Assembly: GCF_029955155.1 (NCBI RefSeq)
Contig: NZ_JAPNOZ010000006.1
Span: 124,001-188,000, forward strand
Direction of reading: 5' to 3'
Origin: Psychrobacillus sp. NEAU-3TGS
GTDB lineage: Bacteria > Bacillota > Bacilli > Bacillales_A > Planococcaceae
DNA length: 64,000 nt
This document shows, piece after piece, positions 18,905-27,740 of the stretch (positions are counted from its first letter, which is position 1; the number at the start of each line of letters is the position of its first letter). Below the pieces are notes generated by a model. It was not told the origin of the DNA. It worked only from the letters and a program-made list of their open reading frames with translations, and ran no database searches. The position numbers and the translations under genes were made by a program.

Positions 18905-19597
18905 GTTATTATTAAATCTATACCCAGAACCCCAGATTGTTTCTAATAATAATGGATTTTTTGGATCGAATTCTATCTTTTCTCGTAGTCGTTTAATATG
19001 AACAACAACGGTTGATGTATCGCCTAGTGAATCCAACCCCCAAACTCGTTCAAATAAATCTTCTTTACTAAATACTTGATTTGGGTGCTTCATGAGAAAT
19101 TTCAATAATTCAAATTCCTTTGTCGTCAAATTGATCTCTTGGTCAAAGGAAAATACTTTATGTGATTTTGTATTCAACCGAATATCATTGACTTCTAAGA
19201 TTTCATCCGATATTGTCTGAGGTCCCTTTGTTAAACGCTCATAACGATTTAAGTGTGATTTTACACGAGCGACTAACTCATTAGGGCTAAAGGGTTTGGT
19301 AATATAATCATCCGCACCAAATCCAAGCGCACGGATTTTATCGATATCTTCCTTTTTAGCAGATACCATTAAAATAGGTGTATCCACTTCCTCACGTAAT
19401 CTTTTACAAATTTCAAATCCGGTCATACTTGGAATCATGATATCTAGTATGATTAAATCATATTTTCCGGTGAGTCCTTCTTCTAAACCAACTAATCCAT
19501 CGGCAATGATATTGACATTCATCTCATTTAGCTCCAGATAATCCCTTTGCAATTCTGCTATATCCTGATCATCCTCCACTAATAGAATTTCCTTCAT
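18902..19597 (-). CDS. OmpR/PhoB-family response regulator, 231 aa
   Basis: Start chosen at ATG 19597 because an ATG 9 nt earlier abuts AAAGGAG. REC domain: LLVEDDQD, phospho-Asp in LIILDIMIPS, VSAKK and KPFSPNELVARV. The winged-helix effector (ITLTTKEFELLKFLMKHPNQ-like region, then VVHIKRLREKIE and WGSGYRF) is complete. It is co-transcribed after its kinase with a 29-nt overlap. Confidence 0.93.
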   Translation of the reverse strand: MKEILLVEDDQDIAELQRDYLELNEMNVNIIADGLVGLEEGLTGKYDLIILDIMIPSMTGFEICKRLREEVDTPILMVSAKKEDIDKIRALGFGADDYITKPFSPNELVARVKSHLNRYERLTKGPQTISDEILEVNDIRLNTKSHKVFSFDQEINLTTKEFELLKFLMKHPNQVFSKEDLFERVWGLDSLGDTSTVVVHIKRLREKIEFDPKNPLLLETIWGSGYRFNNN

Positions 19598-21065
19598 TAT
19601 GTCCATTCTCCTTTAAGGGCAGCGTAAAAGTGATGCTTGTACCTTCACCTAATTTGCTATCCGCTTTTATGATTCCACCGTGCTCTAAAATAATTTGCCT
19701 TGCAATAGCAAGACCTAAACCACTGCCACCTTTATCACTATTTCTGGAGCTTTCTATACGATAAAATCGATCAAAAATCATTTCTAAATTTTCCTCAGCC
19801 ATCCCTGCACCATTATCTTGTACGGTAATAATCACTTCATCGACTTCTTGTTTTGCAACAATCGTTATTTTTTTTTCATTCTTGTTCATATGCTTTACAC
19901 TATTTTGGATCATATTATCTAGCACTCGTCGAATTTGTTGTACATCTATTCGTACAATGGCTTTGTTTAAATGAACATCTTGAAAAGTAAGTTGAATGTT
20001 TATTTGCTCAAGGTCTAATTGATATTCTTCAACAAAATGCACGAGAAATTTTTTTAAGTCAATATACTCAAAATGAAAGGGTAATTTTTGGAGGTCTAGT
20101 TTAGAAAATACAAATAAATCATCAATTAAAAAGTTCATGCTTTTCGCCTTATTATAAACAATATTCAAGTATTTACCTTGTTTTTCTTTTGTATCTGCTA
20201 CACCATCTTTTAATCCCTCTACATAGCCAATAATCGAAGTAATAGGTGTTTTTAAGTCATGAGAGATATTAGAAAGTAATTCCTTTCTATTTTCCTCGTA
20301 TTTTTTATTTTCTTTACTGACTCTGTTTAACGCCTCACGCAATTTCTCAAATTCTTGCGCAAGCTCATTCACTTCCCCTTTTTTGCCTGTTGAAATTTCA
20401 ATTTTCCCTTCCAACTTACCTTCTTTTAGTTGTTGCACTTTTATACCTAATTCCCGTAAAGGGACAATAATTGCCTTATTTAGAGAACGGTTAAACATAA
20501 TAACAAGAAAAATAGCAATGGCTAGGATTAAGGTGATTATAAAGAACCCCCATCTTTGTAAAAATTCAGCAAAGCTATTTTCTTGCTTTAAGATCATCAC
20601 ACTACCTTTTTCATTATCGGAAAAATGAAAATCAAACTTAAGATAGCGATAAAGACTGCCTTTGTTGTCAATGGTGCCTTGAGTATAAATATTTTCAATA
20701 TCAAATTTTGGTGCATGAACGATTAGAGATTTTAGAACAAGGTCAGGAGAATGATAAAGGATTTCATCTTGTTTTCGGATAACAATATTCAAACCTTTCA
20801 TTTCATAGGTATCAATACTTTGTTGAATGTTGGGCTTCATCAAATCATCCGGATTTTCCTTAGCAATCTTACGAAAGGTAACCAACGCTTCTTGCTCGTC
20901 ATATGTAATTTGTTTTTGCTGCGCAACGGATTTATAAAGCTGAACAGGTGAGGAGACTTGTCCATTTATAGCAAACAACAAAAGCCAAAATATAGCTACC
21001 ATCGAGCATATAATAACAAACAGACTACCGAGAAATGTGATTAAAAATTTTGTACGCATATCCAT
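19569..21065 (-). CDS. Membrane histidine kinase with HAMP domain, 498 aa
   Basis: Two membrane spans (~8-32, ~175-195) flank an extracytoplasmic sensor of about 140 residues. HAMP follows (~195-250), then HisKA with SHDLKTPITSIIGY (phospho-His ~270), and HATPase with NMIQNSVKH, DNGAGM, GGSGLGLAI. It overlaps the regulator gene and is preceded 63 nt upstream by a DUF4822 lipoprotein gene, which may be its surface partner or target. Confidence 0.93.
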   Translation of the reverse strand: MDMRTKFLITFLGSLFVIICSMVAIFWLLLFAINGQVSSPVQLYKSVAQQKQITYDEQEALVTFRKIAKENPDDLMKPNIQQSIDTYEMKGLNIVIRKQDEILYHSPDLVLKSLIVHAPKFDIENIYTQGTIDNKGSLYRYLKFDFHFSDNEKGSVMILKQENSFAEFLQRWGFFIITLILAIAIFLVIMFNRSLNKAIIVPLRELGIKVQQLKEGKLEGKIEISTGKKGEVNELAQEFEKLREALNRVSKENKKYEENRKELLSNISHDLKTPITSIIGYVEGLKDGVADTKEKQGKYLNIVYNKAKSMNFLIDDLFVFSKLDLQKLPFHFEYIDLKKFLVHFVEEYQLDLEQINIQLTFQDVHLNKAIVRIDVQQIRRVLDNMIQNSVKHMNKNEKKITIVAKQEVDEVIITVQDNGAGMAEENLEMIFDRFYRIESSRNSDKGGSGLGLAIARQIILEHGGIIKADSKLGEGTSITFTLPLKENGHNEGNSISGG

Positions 21066-21128
21066 ACCGCCTCCTCACCCCCTAGCTATAGTAAGTACCA
21101 ATTCCTCATTAGGATAACTTAAATTTCT

Positions 21129-22106
21129 TTAAAATCCAAAGGAAGGATTAAATTCACCTTTATAAGGCTCATGTTCCACATAGATTTCGATGTCATTTCC
21201 ATCAGCATCTTTACCCATTCGTTTATAAGTAAAGCGATCATCATTTAATTCAGTGATTTCCAGAGCAGCACCGTATTTGTTTTCTCCAATCGATACATGT
21301 GTACGAATCTTATTATCACTAATCACATCAAAATATCCAAAATCTCCGCGGCTTTCACCACTATTTACATCGAAAAATTCATATTTACTTGTCTCCGCAT
21401 CAAATTTAGCAATACTAATGAAATTATTATTGTACTCTGTTACATCATTGCCCTCATTATCCAACACTTTAGTACCATTCCACAACGTTTCCCCTAAAAT
21501 ACGACTACCTGGGATTTCTGTAATAATTTCGCCTGTTTCACTAGTTAACTTTTCACCACTATTAGTAAACTCGAGCTCAGTCTCATTATATGGTACGTGT
21601 TCAACATACACTTCTACTTCATTACCACTTTTATCTACACCCATTCGTTTATAAGTAAATATTTCATCACTGATCTCCGTAAGCTCCACAACTGCTTGAT
21701 AGCCCATGCTTTGGGAAATTAAAATCCGCTTTTTACCATCATTCGTGATGAAAAATATCCCTTCATCCCCACGTGTTTCACCTGTTGCTTTATCGAAAAA
21801 TTCATAGCGATTTGTTTCTTGATCGTATTTTGCCAATCCAATAAAATTACTATTCTCTTCTGTTAGATTATTTCCTTCTTCATCATATACTTTAGTGCCT
21901 TGCCAATTCGTAGAGGTAAGGATGTTGGATAGTTCTTCGCCTTTGGCCAACTCTTCAACATTTGATATATTTTCTACTTGACTAGTTTCTTCCTGAGTTT
22001 TTGTTTTCTGCTCCTCGTTTTCACTAACACTCTCATTTGTACTGCACCCCGTAAGAATAAGACCACTACTCAAAATGAACATCGATAAACTTTTTTTAGT
22101 AAACAT
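21129..22106 (-). CDS. DUF4822 lipoprotein with two tandem repeats, 325 aa
   Basis: A lipobox (LILTGC, Cys ~21) ends the signal peptide; a Glu/Gln-rich linker follows. Two DUF4822-like copies then occur: residues ~65-175 and ~205-315, both with STNWQGTKV/ETLWNGTKV, a FFDxxxGExRGD core and a FTYKRMGxDxxGNxxEVYVEH end. It is upstream of, and in line with, the kinase-regulator pair. The ribosome site is weak. Function unknown; attachment to the outer membrane face is expected. Confidence 0.85.
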   Translation of the reverse strand: MFTKKSLSMFILSSGLILTGCSTNESVSENEEQKTKTQEETSQVENISNVEELAKGEELSNILTSTNWQGTKVYDEEGNNLTEENSNFIGLAKYDQETNRYEFFDKATGETRGDEGIFFITNDGKKRILISQSMGYQAVVELTEISDEIFTYKRMGVDKSGNEVEVYVEHVPYNETELEFTNSGEKLTSETGEIITEIPGSRILGETLWNGTKVLDNEGNDVTEYNNNFISIAKFDAETSKYEFFDVNSGESRGDFGYFDVISDNKIRTHVSIGENKYGAALEITELNDDRFTYKRMGKDADGNDIEIYVEHEPYKGEFNPSFGF

Positions 22107-22190
22107 AGATTTTACATCTTATAAAATCAAAATGAACAATATATTAAAATTGTATAAACACCAATAGAATGACGGTAAAAGAATAATAGA

Positions 22191-22365
22191 GGTTGCTGAT
22201 CCTGCCTCTGTCACTTCTAAAAATCTGCCAGTTCTCTCTACTAGTTTTGTCCCTAACTCTTTCTCCATTACTTTTAATTACTGGCTCAGCGAGGGTTGTG
22301 AAATATGTAATCTTTTGGCTGTAGCTGAAATCTTTCTTCCACAATCCTCTATAGTTACATCCAAT
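22191..22365 (-). pseudogene. LysR N-terminal fragment
   Basis: A frame on the minus strand reads KISATAKRLHISQPSLSQ, then a TAA, then LKVMEKELGTKLVERTGR and FLEVTEAGSA. This is nearly identical in protein to the helix-turn-helix of the intact LysR at 17930. The effector domain is absent and homology ends at about 22191. It is a truncated paralogue with one in-frame stop. Confidence 0.8.
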
Positions 22366-22574
22366 AATGAAACCCTCTTGTATATGAAAAAGATAAGAAA
22401 AACTTACTTTTTTAATATTTCCCATATGATATCAAATAGAATATCATTACTTTATGATTTCTCAATTATCAAACTCTCGTATTTTGTATAAGGATATAAG
22501 GGGCATACTTACGCTTTAGAATGTTAGAGGATTTAAGAAATTGAAGAAATTTTGATAACAGCGGGTGCGAAATA

Positions 22575-22619
22575 AAAAGGCCATAATTAGGAAAAACCTT
22601 GATCATGGCCAAATTTTTT
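22575..22619. terminator. Hairpin upstream of the permease
   Basis: GGCCAT and ATGGCC arms with an inner AGG/CCT pairing, A-run before and T-run after. It could be a terminator for either strand; being within 45 bp of the permease start it might also attenuate that gene. Confidence 0.55.
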
Positions 22620-22657
22620 ACAAAGCTGAAATTACATAGATTGTGCAGGTGAATGTT

Positions 22658-23962
22658 TTGAATAAGAAATATATTAACGGAACACTTAGTACGTTCCAAT
22701 GGTTCATCTTCCTTTTGGCGAATGCGATTGCTCTGCCGATTGTAATTGGCGGGGCGTTCGGCCTTTCCATTGATGAAATCACCTCGCTCATGCAGCGTGT
22801 CTTCTTCATCGTCGGAATCAGTTCATTCCTTCAAGGATTCATCGGTCACAGGCTCCCTCTTGCAGACGGTCCTGCTGGTTCATGGGTCAGCATATTCGTC
22901 ATGCTGGGAGCAATCGCGATCCAGCAGACTGGTGATCCGCAGACAGCTTTGCCGCTCCTTATGGGGGCTGTGTTCTTTGCAGGTATTCTTTTAATCGTAC
23001 TCGGCATCAGCGGACTTGTGCAAAAAATTCTGTTTCTCTTTAGTCCGCTTGTTACTGGAACGTTTCTATTGCTGCTCGCTCTGCAGCTGAGTGGTGTATT
23101 CCTTGAAGGGATGCTTGCAGTAAAAGGGGACCCGGCTGTGCCTGACTATGGCATGGCAGCGATTGCCTTCTTCGTCTTCATCTTTGTCATCCTACTCTCC
23201 AACAAGGGGAAAGGCTGGGTGAAAAGCTATGCCGTTCTTATCGGTATTCTTGCAGGTTGGCTCATTGCACTTGTCCTGGGCAAGGCATCAATCAGTGCGC
23301 CTACACATTCAGCGATATTCCAAGTTCCGGAACTGTTTGCCTGGGGATTGCCGAAGTTGAATGCTGGGATGATTGTTACAGCAATACTGTTTTCTTTCCT
23401 GCTCATCTCCAATACGATTGCTGCGGTTACCGCAGTCCGTCAATCTCTTGGCAATGATACAAAGAATTTCGAGTCGACAATCAATCGCAGCTTGTATACA
23501 GGCGGCATATCTCATATTCTTGCATCCGGCTTTTCATCGCTCGTGGTCGTGCCGCTCCCTGTCACGGCTGGCTTCTTGCAAATGACTGGTGAGAAGAAGA
23601 TCAAGCCATTCCTATTCGCGAGCATGGGACTTGCTGTTCTCGCACTCATTCCGTCCATAGTCCATGTATTATCTCTTCTTCCAGGACCGATTGCGAATGC
23701 AGCTTTGATGGCTTCTTTCATTAATATGATTGCGATTGCGCTAACGTCACTTACGAAAGAAATACTCGATCAGCGCAGACTGTCCATCCTTGGCATTACG
23801 CTTTTGATCAGCATTGGCATCATGTTCCTGCCGACAGGTCTTTTCAGCACACTGCCAGCGGTCATCCAGGATATCGTCAGCAATGGCCTTCTTGTGGGAA
23901 CGATTCTGGTCATATTACTAGAGCAGTTCTGGAAACCGCAACGTATATCAGAAAAGAATTAA
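22658..23962 (+). CDS. Nucleobase:cation symporter (NCS2 uracil/xanthine/purine permease), 434 aa
   Basis: TTG 22658 with AGGTGA at 5 nt is preferred to GTG 22643/22649, which overlap that site. Fourteen-segment NCS2 topology is evident. Motifs: LPIVIGGAFGLS near the start, GHRLPLADGPAGSW, and the substrate-site region FSSLVVVPLPVTAGFLQMTG. The family imports uracil, xanthine or uric acid with H+. Base composition is clearly richer in G+C than both neighbours (near 50% by eye against mid-30s), and an IS remnant follows, so transfer is likely. Confidence 0.87.
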   Translation: MNKKYINGTLSTFQWFIFLLANAIALPIVIGGAFGLSIDEITSLMQRVFFIVGISSFLQGFIGHRLPLADGPAGSWVSIFVMLGAIAIQQTGDPQTALPLLMGAVFFAGILLIVLGISGLVQKILFLFSPLVTGTFLLLLALQLSGVFLEGMLAVKGDPAVPDYGMAAIAFFVFIFVILLSNKGKGWVKSYAVLIGILAGWLIALVLGKASISAPTHSAIFQVPELFAWGLPKLNAGMIVTAILFSFLLISNTIAAVTAVRQSLGNDTKNFESTINRSLYTGGISHILASGFSSLVVVPLPVTAGFLQMTGEKKIKPFLFASMGLAVLALIPSIVHVLSLLPGPIANAALMASFINMIAIALTSLTKEILDQRRLSILGITLLISIGIMFLPTGLFSTLPAVIQDIVSNGLLVGTILVILLEQFWKPQRISEKN

Positions 23963-24073
23963 TTTGCCCCATTGGATCTACTTAAGTTTTTCAGAACGAC
24001 ATCTATTTATGGGATAATCCTGTGATTTGCAAAGGGAAGAAGCACTATGGATGTCGTTCTCGAAAAATGGGGG

Positions 24074-24158
24074 TCAGGTAATGCAGACACTGCTTTCCCA
24101 GCATCGTTCCTCCATCTGCTGCGGTGTCAGATAGCCAATCGAGCCGTGGAATTGCACT
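24074..24158 (-). pseudogene. IS3-family transposase C-terminal remnant
   Basis: Minus-strand frame reads VQFHGSIGYLTPQQMEERCW and ends in TGA at 24074. The SxGYLTPxx(M/F)E pattern is the end of IS3-type OrfB integrases. The rest of the element is gone. Inverted copies of AGAACGACATC flank it to the right of the permease gene (about 23993 and 24051). Confidence 0.65.
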
Positions 24159-24306
24159 CATTTTCCTTAGCCAATTTTAATACCCCCTTCTTTGAAAGAT
24201 TTTTTTAGATAAAGAGAGATAAAATTTTTACTAAGAAAATATTTTAGCATAGATGTATTTTCTATTAAATGTTTATAATTTAATACACTGAACTTCTCCA
24301 TTTCCG

Positions 24307-24475
24307 TCAAAGATTATTTCGAAAAATTTCTTTTAGTGACGCTATTTCTTTTGTTAACTCTTGAATTACCATTATAGATAATCCATCCTTTTTCAAATAT
24401 GATTAATAAATATAGGGTTATTAACATTGGAAGTCCGACATCTCCTATCATTTGAACAAATTCAACATTATCCAT
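24307..24475 (-). CDS. yvrJ: YvrJ-family small membrane protein, frame-disrupted
   Basis: The ATG at 24475 overlaps the end of the sigma gene and has AAGGAGGG. It reads MDNVEFVQMIGDVGLPMLIT and YLLIIFEK, the YvrJ N-terminus with one membrane span. In frame 0 it ends at 24314 (53 aa), but the expected YvrJ tail continues in other frames: KRMDYL, then MVIQELTKEIASLKEIFRNN ending at 24307. Two single-base losses (one in the AAAAA run) would explain this. Either decay or base errors; the gene family call itself is firm. Confidence 0.72.
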
Positions 24476-25007
24476 TTTTTATTTCCCTCCTTACTTTATT
24501 TAGAGCTTGATTTTTAGTTTTGGTTATTGCCTGTTGAGATACTCTAAGCAACTTTGCTATTTCAATATCTTTCATGTTATTAATATAAGATAAATAGAGA
24601 ATTTGTTTCTGCCTTTTGGTAAGTTTAGAAACAATTTTATATACTTTAGGGTCTTCAATGTAATCTTCTAATTTAGTATTATTGAAAAAATACACATCTG
24701 CTTTTGATTCAAATAAATTCATTATTGAATCTTCGTTATCCTCATCTTTTTTGTCTAAAACTAATTGATTTCTTTCTTTATATTCCCTATCTTTCTTGTC
24801 ATATCTTTTAGCTTCAAAACCTATAACTTTAGAAAAATAGGTAATGAGCTTAATCTTATAATAAAATTCTACAAACCTTCGATTCAGTAGTTCTCTTTTT
24901 TCATTCGAAGGTTCTTGGCAATAAAGATCATATACTTTTGCATTATCTTCTTGGTTTAAAAAACCAATGAGTATAGGATTTTTTATCTGACCTCTTTCAA
25001 TAATCAT
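24468..25007 (-). CDS. Sigma-70-like factor, SigO/YvrI type
   Basis: 179 aa from ATG 25007; earlier starts up to 25073 are open but lack a ribosome site. The C-terminus is sigma region 4: LTKRQKQILYLSYINNMKDI then IAKLLRVSQQAITKTKNQAL. Sigma region 2 is weak, as in Bacillus SigO, which needs the separate small subunit RsoA. A small RsoA-like gene precedes it and a YvrJ gene overlaps its stop, the same partners as in Bacillus. It should direct RNA polymerase to a small regulon. Confidence 0.75.
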   Translation of the reverse strand: MIIERGQIKNPILIGFLNQEDNAKVYDLYCQEPSNEKRELLNRRFVEFYYKIKLITYFSKVIGFEAKRYDKKDREYKERNQLVLDKKDEDNEDSIMNLFESKADVYFFNNTKLEDYIEDPKVYKIVSKLTKRQKQILYLSYINNMKDIEIAKLLRVSQQAITKTKNQALNKVRREIKNG

Positions 25008-25131
25008 TCTCCGATACCACCCAACCATTAAGATAAATTTATTAAAAGGTAAAGAATAAATTCTTATATACAACTATTAATCCCTTTAAAAAATGGAAAG
25101 ACACTATATCCTGTTGCGTCCTCCTATAAAC

Positions 25132-25320
25132 TTATTCTTTACTTAAAAGATCAAAGAAGTTTGGAATCAAATCAACCTTTAAATTATCTATTTGCTTGAG
25201 TATTTTAATTTTTAATTCTTGTTCAAGCTCTTCTTGTTCCTGGAACGTTGTTTCCTTTAAAGCTCTCTTTATTTTAGGAGTTAAAATATCGATAATTTCT
25301 TCATAATCTATTCTTTTCAT
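25132..25320 (-). CDS. RsoA-like small sigma subunit, 62 aa
   Basis: ATG 25320 has AAGGGTGA at 6 nt. The product (MKRIDYEEIIDILTPKIKRA, then a QEQEELEQELKIKIL helix) is acidic and helical, like the N-terminal sigma-region-2 part carried by RsoA/YvrHa in Bacillus. Its place just upstream of a SigO-like gene and YvrJ supports this. Sequence alone is too short for certainty. Confidence 0.6.
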   Translation of the reverse strand: MKRIDYEEIIDILTPKIKRALKETTFQEQEELEQELKIKILKQIDNLKVDLIPNFFDLLSKE

Positions 25321-25394
25321 TACCTTCACCCTTTCCGAAATAGAGCATACGTTCTATTTTTAGATAAAAAAAATGGCCCTTCTATATATAAAGG

Positions 25395-25415
25395 GTTAAA
25401 AGTGCAACTTTTAAC
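25395..25415. promoter_or_regulatory. Perfect 9-bp dyad in the divergent sigma/416-aa intergenic region
   Basis: GTTAAAAGT and ACTTTTAAC flank a GCA centre, with AAAGG/CCTTT extending the symmetry. It lies 75 bp upstream of the RsoA-like start and may be an operator. The rest of 25416-25746 shows nothing clear. Confidence 0.4.
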
Positions 25416-25746
25416 AACCTTTTACCAATTTTAGTCTGTCTTATTTTAGAGAATTTTGTTCTTTGTCGGCCGATGACTAAACATCATTCAAGTAACTAAT
25501 CTTAAACCCTGTGGGATACCAATATGATATTTACCAAAACTTATTACTCCCCAAGTCATTGCCGCCACTCCTTAATTTTATCTATACTTTCGATAAATCT
25601 CAACAGTTTTGTCATTGATGCATATGCTAAATTACTGACAACTAATAAAAAAACAAAATTTAGTTAATGAGAGTTGTTAATTTAACTTTAAGGTTCCCTT
25701 TATTTAGTGAAGACCAAAAAATATAAGAACATGGAGGTATTTATAA

Positions 25747-26997
25747 ATGGCATTACTATCTACTTTAACTGAAGCAGAAAACGCATTTGAAACTTATTTT
25801 GAATATGGAAATAGGTACAACAAGCTATTGGACCAAATTACCGGTCATCGGAACCTGGCTGATTCAACTACTAAACAACGAATGGGAATGCAACTTCAAT
25901 TTTTAGCAGCTTTGTATCCTCGAACTGCTGATACTAACCGAAAATCCAGGATCGCTAGTGAAATTACTTTACTTATGAACAATTTTAACAATAGTGGGCA
26001 GTTCAACGTAGATAAACTAACTTATAGTGCAGTATTGGACGATCCAGGTCATGGTATGATTTTGCTAGGATTAGCATTAGTTAAAAAAGGTTCAGCTTAT
26101 AATGGACTTAATGCTAATACAAAAGGCATAGTGGACACAATCGCAAAGAACCTTTTTGATAAGCTTGGTCAGCATTTATATCAGTTCTGTCTTAATGAAG
26201 TTAATACGGACACAACGCCATATAAATATAAAGGTTTGAATCCTGTGCCTAAGTTTTCACTAAATATTGCTGCATTAGTTGCAGGTGCCTTAAGTGTTTA
26301 CTCAGACATAGTCAATAAGTCAACAGCACACCGTAGTGCAATTGTGACATTTTCTAATACAGTCGTAGGAAGATATGGGACAACAAATAATTCTCGTACC
26401 TTTGTTCCTATCGGTGGTAGAAGTACTAATAGAAAGCCATTCGGTTCGTCTGGATATAATGCCTACACTGGTATGGGATTAGCACTGGCCGCACATGGTC
26501 ACACGGGGACTGGAGATTTAAGAATCCCTTCTAATGGTGGGCAATATTTAACACAGGCCAAACAAATAGCCGCATTCTATACATCAGTATTACAGTCTCG
26601 CCAAGCCTATGAAATTCACGAGCCATTTGATTTTAATGGAACACAACCTACTGTAACTAGTATTAACGCAGTTGTGGAGCAAATGATGAAAGAGCCAGCG
26701 AGTCTAGTTACAAGTAAAGATACTATTGGACATGCAACAGGACTGCTGAACCATAAACAACCAACTGCTTATCTTTATAATTTAGCATGGCTAGGTGATA
26801 CTACTTTTCTAGCAGCAGTAGATAAACGAGTGGTTTTGGCAGATGAAGCAAAAAATCTAGATCAAGTTTCTGCAATGCGAGCATGTATGAATGCATTGCC
26901 TAATCCTGCAGATAACGCACCTGCAGCTAACCGAATCCTTTCAGGTTTTGCAGGATTGCTAGAACGTGGAATTAATCAGATCACTGACGGAAAGTAG
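25747..26997 (+). CDS. Unrecognised 416-aa soluble protein
   Basis: ATG with GGAGG at 10 nt; no signal peptide or membrane span. It appears mainly helical, with small-residue helices (FSLNIAALVAGALSVYSDIV, GYNAYTGMGLALAAHGHTG) and a C-terminal helix pair (MRACMNALP, SGFAGLLERGINQI). No motif of a known enzyme was recognised. It is divergent from the SigO/RsoA-like module, 430 bp away, and is a single-gene unit with its own terminator, so it is a candidate target of that sigma factor. Confidence 0.7.
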   Translation: MALLSTLTEAENAFETYFEYGNRYNKLLDQITGHRNLADSTTKQRMGMQLQFLAALYPRTADTNRKSRIASEITLLMNNFNNSGQFNVDKLTYSAVLDDPGHGMILLGLALVKKGSAYNGLNANTKGIVDTIAKNLFDKLGQHLYQFCLNEVNTDTTPYKYKGLNPVPKFSLNIAALVAGALSVYSDIVNKSTAHRSAIVTFSNTVVGRYGTTNNSRTFVPIGGRSTNRKPFGSSGYNAYTGMGLALAAHGHTGTGDLRIPSNGGQYLTQAKQIAAFYTSVLQSRQAYEIHEPFDFNGTQPTVTSINAVVEQMMKEPASLVTSKDTIGHATGLLNHKQPTAYLYNLAWLGDTTFLAAVDKRVVLADEAKNLDQVSAMRACMNALPNPADNAPAANRILSGFAGLLERGINQITDGK

Positions 26998-27078
26998 TTG
27001 TAGTTGTAATGGGGCTGTCGAACTGAGGCTTTCACCCTCCTGGTGTGTTAGTTTTCCTAGAAGATAATCGTTCAACAC

Positions 27079-27112
27079 AAAGAAGCTAAGAGAACACTCT
27101 CTTAGCTTCTTT
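27079..27112. terminator. Terminator after the 416-aa gene
   Basis: Perfect 15-bp arms AAAGAAGCTAAGAGA/TCTCTTAGCTTCTTT with an ACAC loop and T-rich tail. Confidence 0.85.
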
Positions 27113-27388
27113 ATTATTATTCTTTAAAGTAAAGGCATTAACCATTCAAGAAATTGAACAGCTAGAAACCAAATTCTTTATAGTGAAGTAACATAAATAT
27201 CCAATTAAAAATCCACTAACCTGACGTTTCGTTTTGCGTTAATCCTTTTTCGTTAAATCTTGGCAATATGGCAAAGATATACTTAAAGTCACTGCTTTAT
27301 CAAATAAAAAATCAAGTATAAAGTTTCCAAAAGGAAATTTTATGCTTTACGTCACATTGACGTTCACTGAAACTCAATGAAGTTGCTA

Positions 27389-27528
27389 TATGGAGACGGC
27401 GGGATTTGAACCCGCGTCCAGAAACTCTAACACTTAAGCTTCTACGCGTGTATCTTACCTATTTGAAGTTTCGCGTAGCAATATGCCGATAAGCGGGCGT
27501 CCTGTACGCTAACTTGGAAATCTCTTGC
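27389..27528 (-). repeat. Distal att site: displaced ssrA 3' fragment
   Basis: 68 bp are identical to the 3' end of ssrA; a further ~70 bp (27457-27528) still match but with several substitutions and a small length change. Only the T-arm side and part of the preceding helices are present, so it is not a working tmRNA. This is the original chromosomal 3' end, displaced by integration. Confidence 0.9.
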
Positions 27529-27740
27529 AGCATCCATACTATTATATCTAAACTATTTATTATTGTAAGGGTGTATTACACTATTCATGAACTTGGTTAT
27601 AAACTTTCTTAACCACATTATACCATGTATATATAAAATAAAAAGAGAATCTTTTAATTCAGATTCTCTTTCACCTTATTATCTATCCCATTCGCACTTA
27701 ATCGTTTAGTTCTTAAGATAAGAAGTAATTGGTTTTGTCA

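Noticed and set aside
22575..22657. Purine riboswitch in front of the permease
   Set aside because: Only one simple hairpin is present within 85 bp; there is no three-way junction or conserved core.
27389..27528. A second working tmRNA gene
   Set aside because: Only ~140 bp of the 3' end is present; there is no tag frame or 5' half of the acceptor stem.
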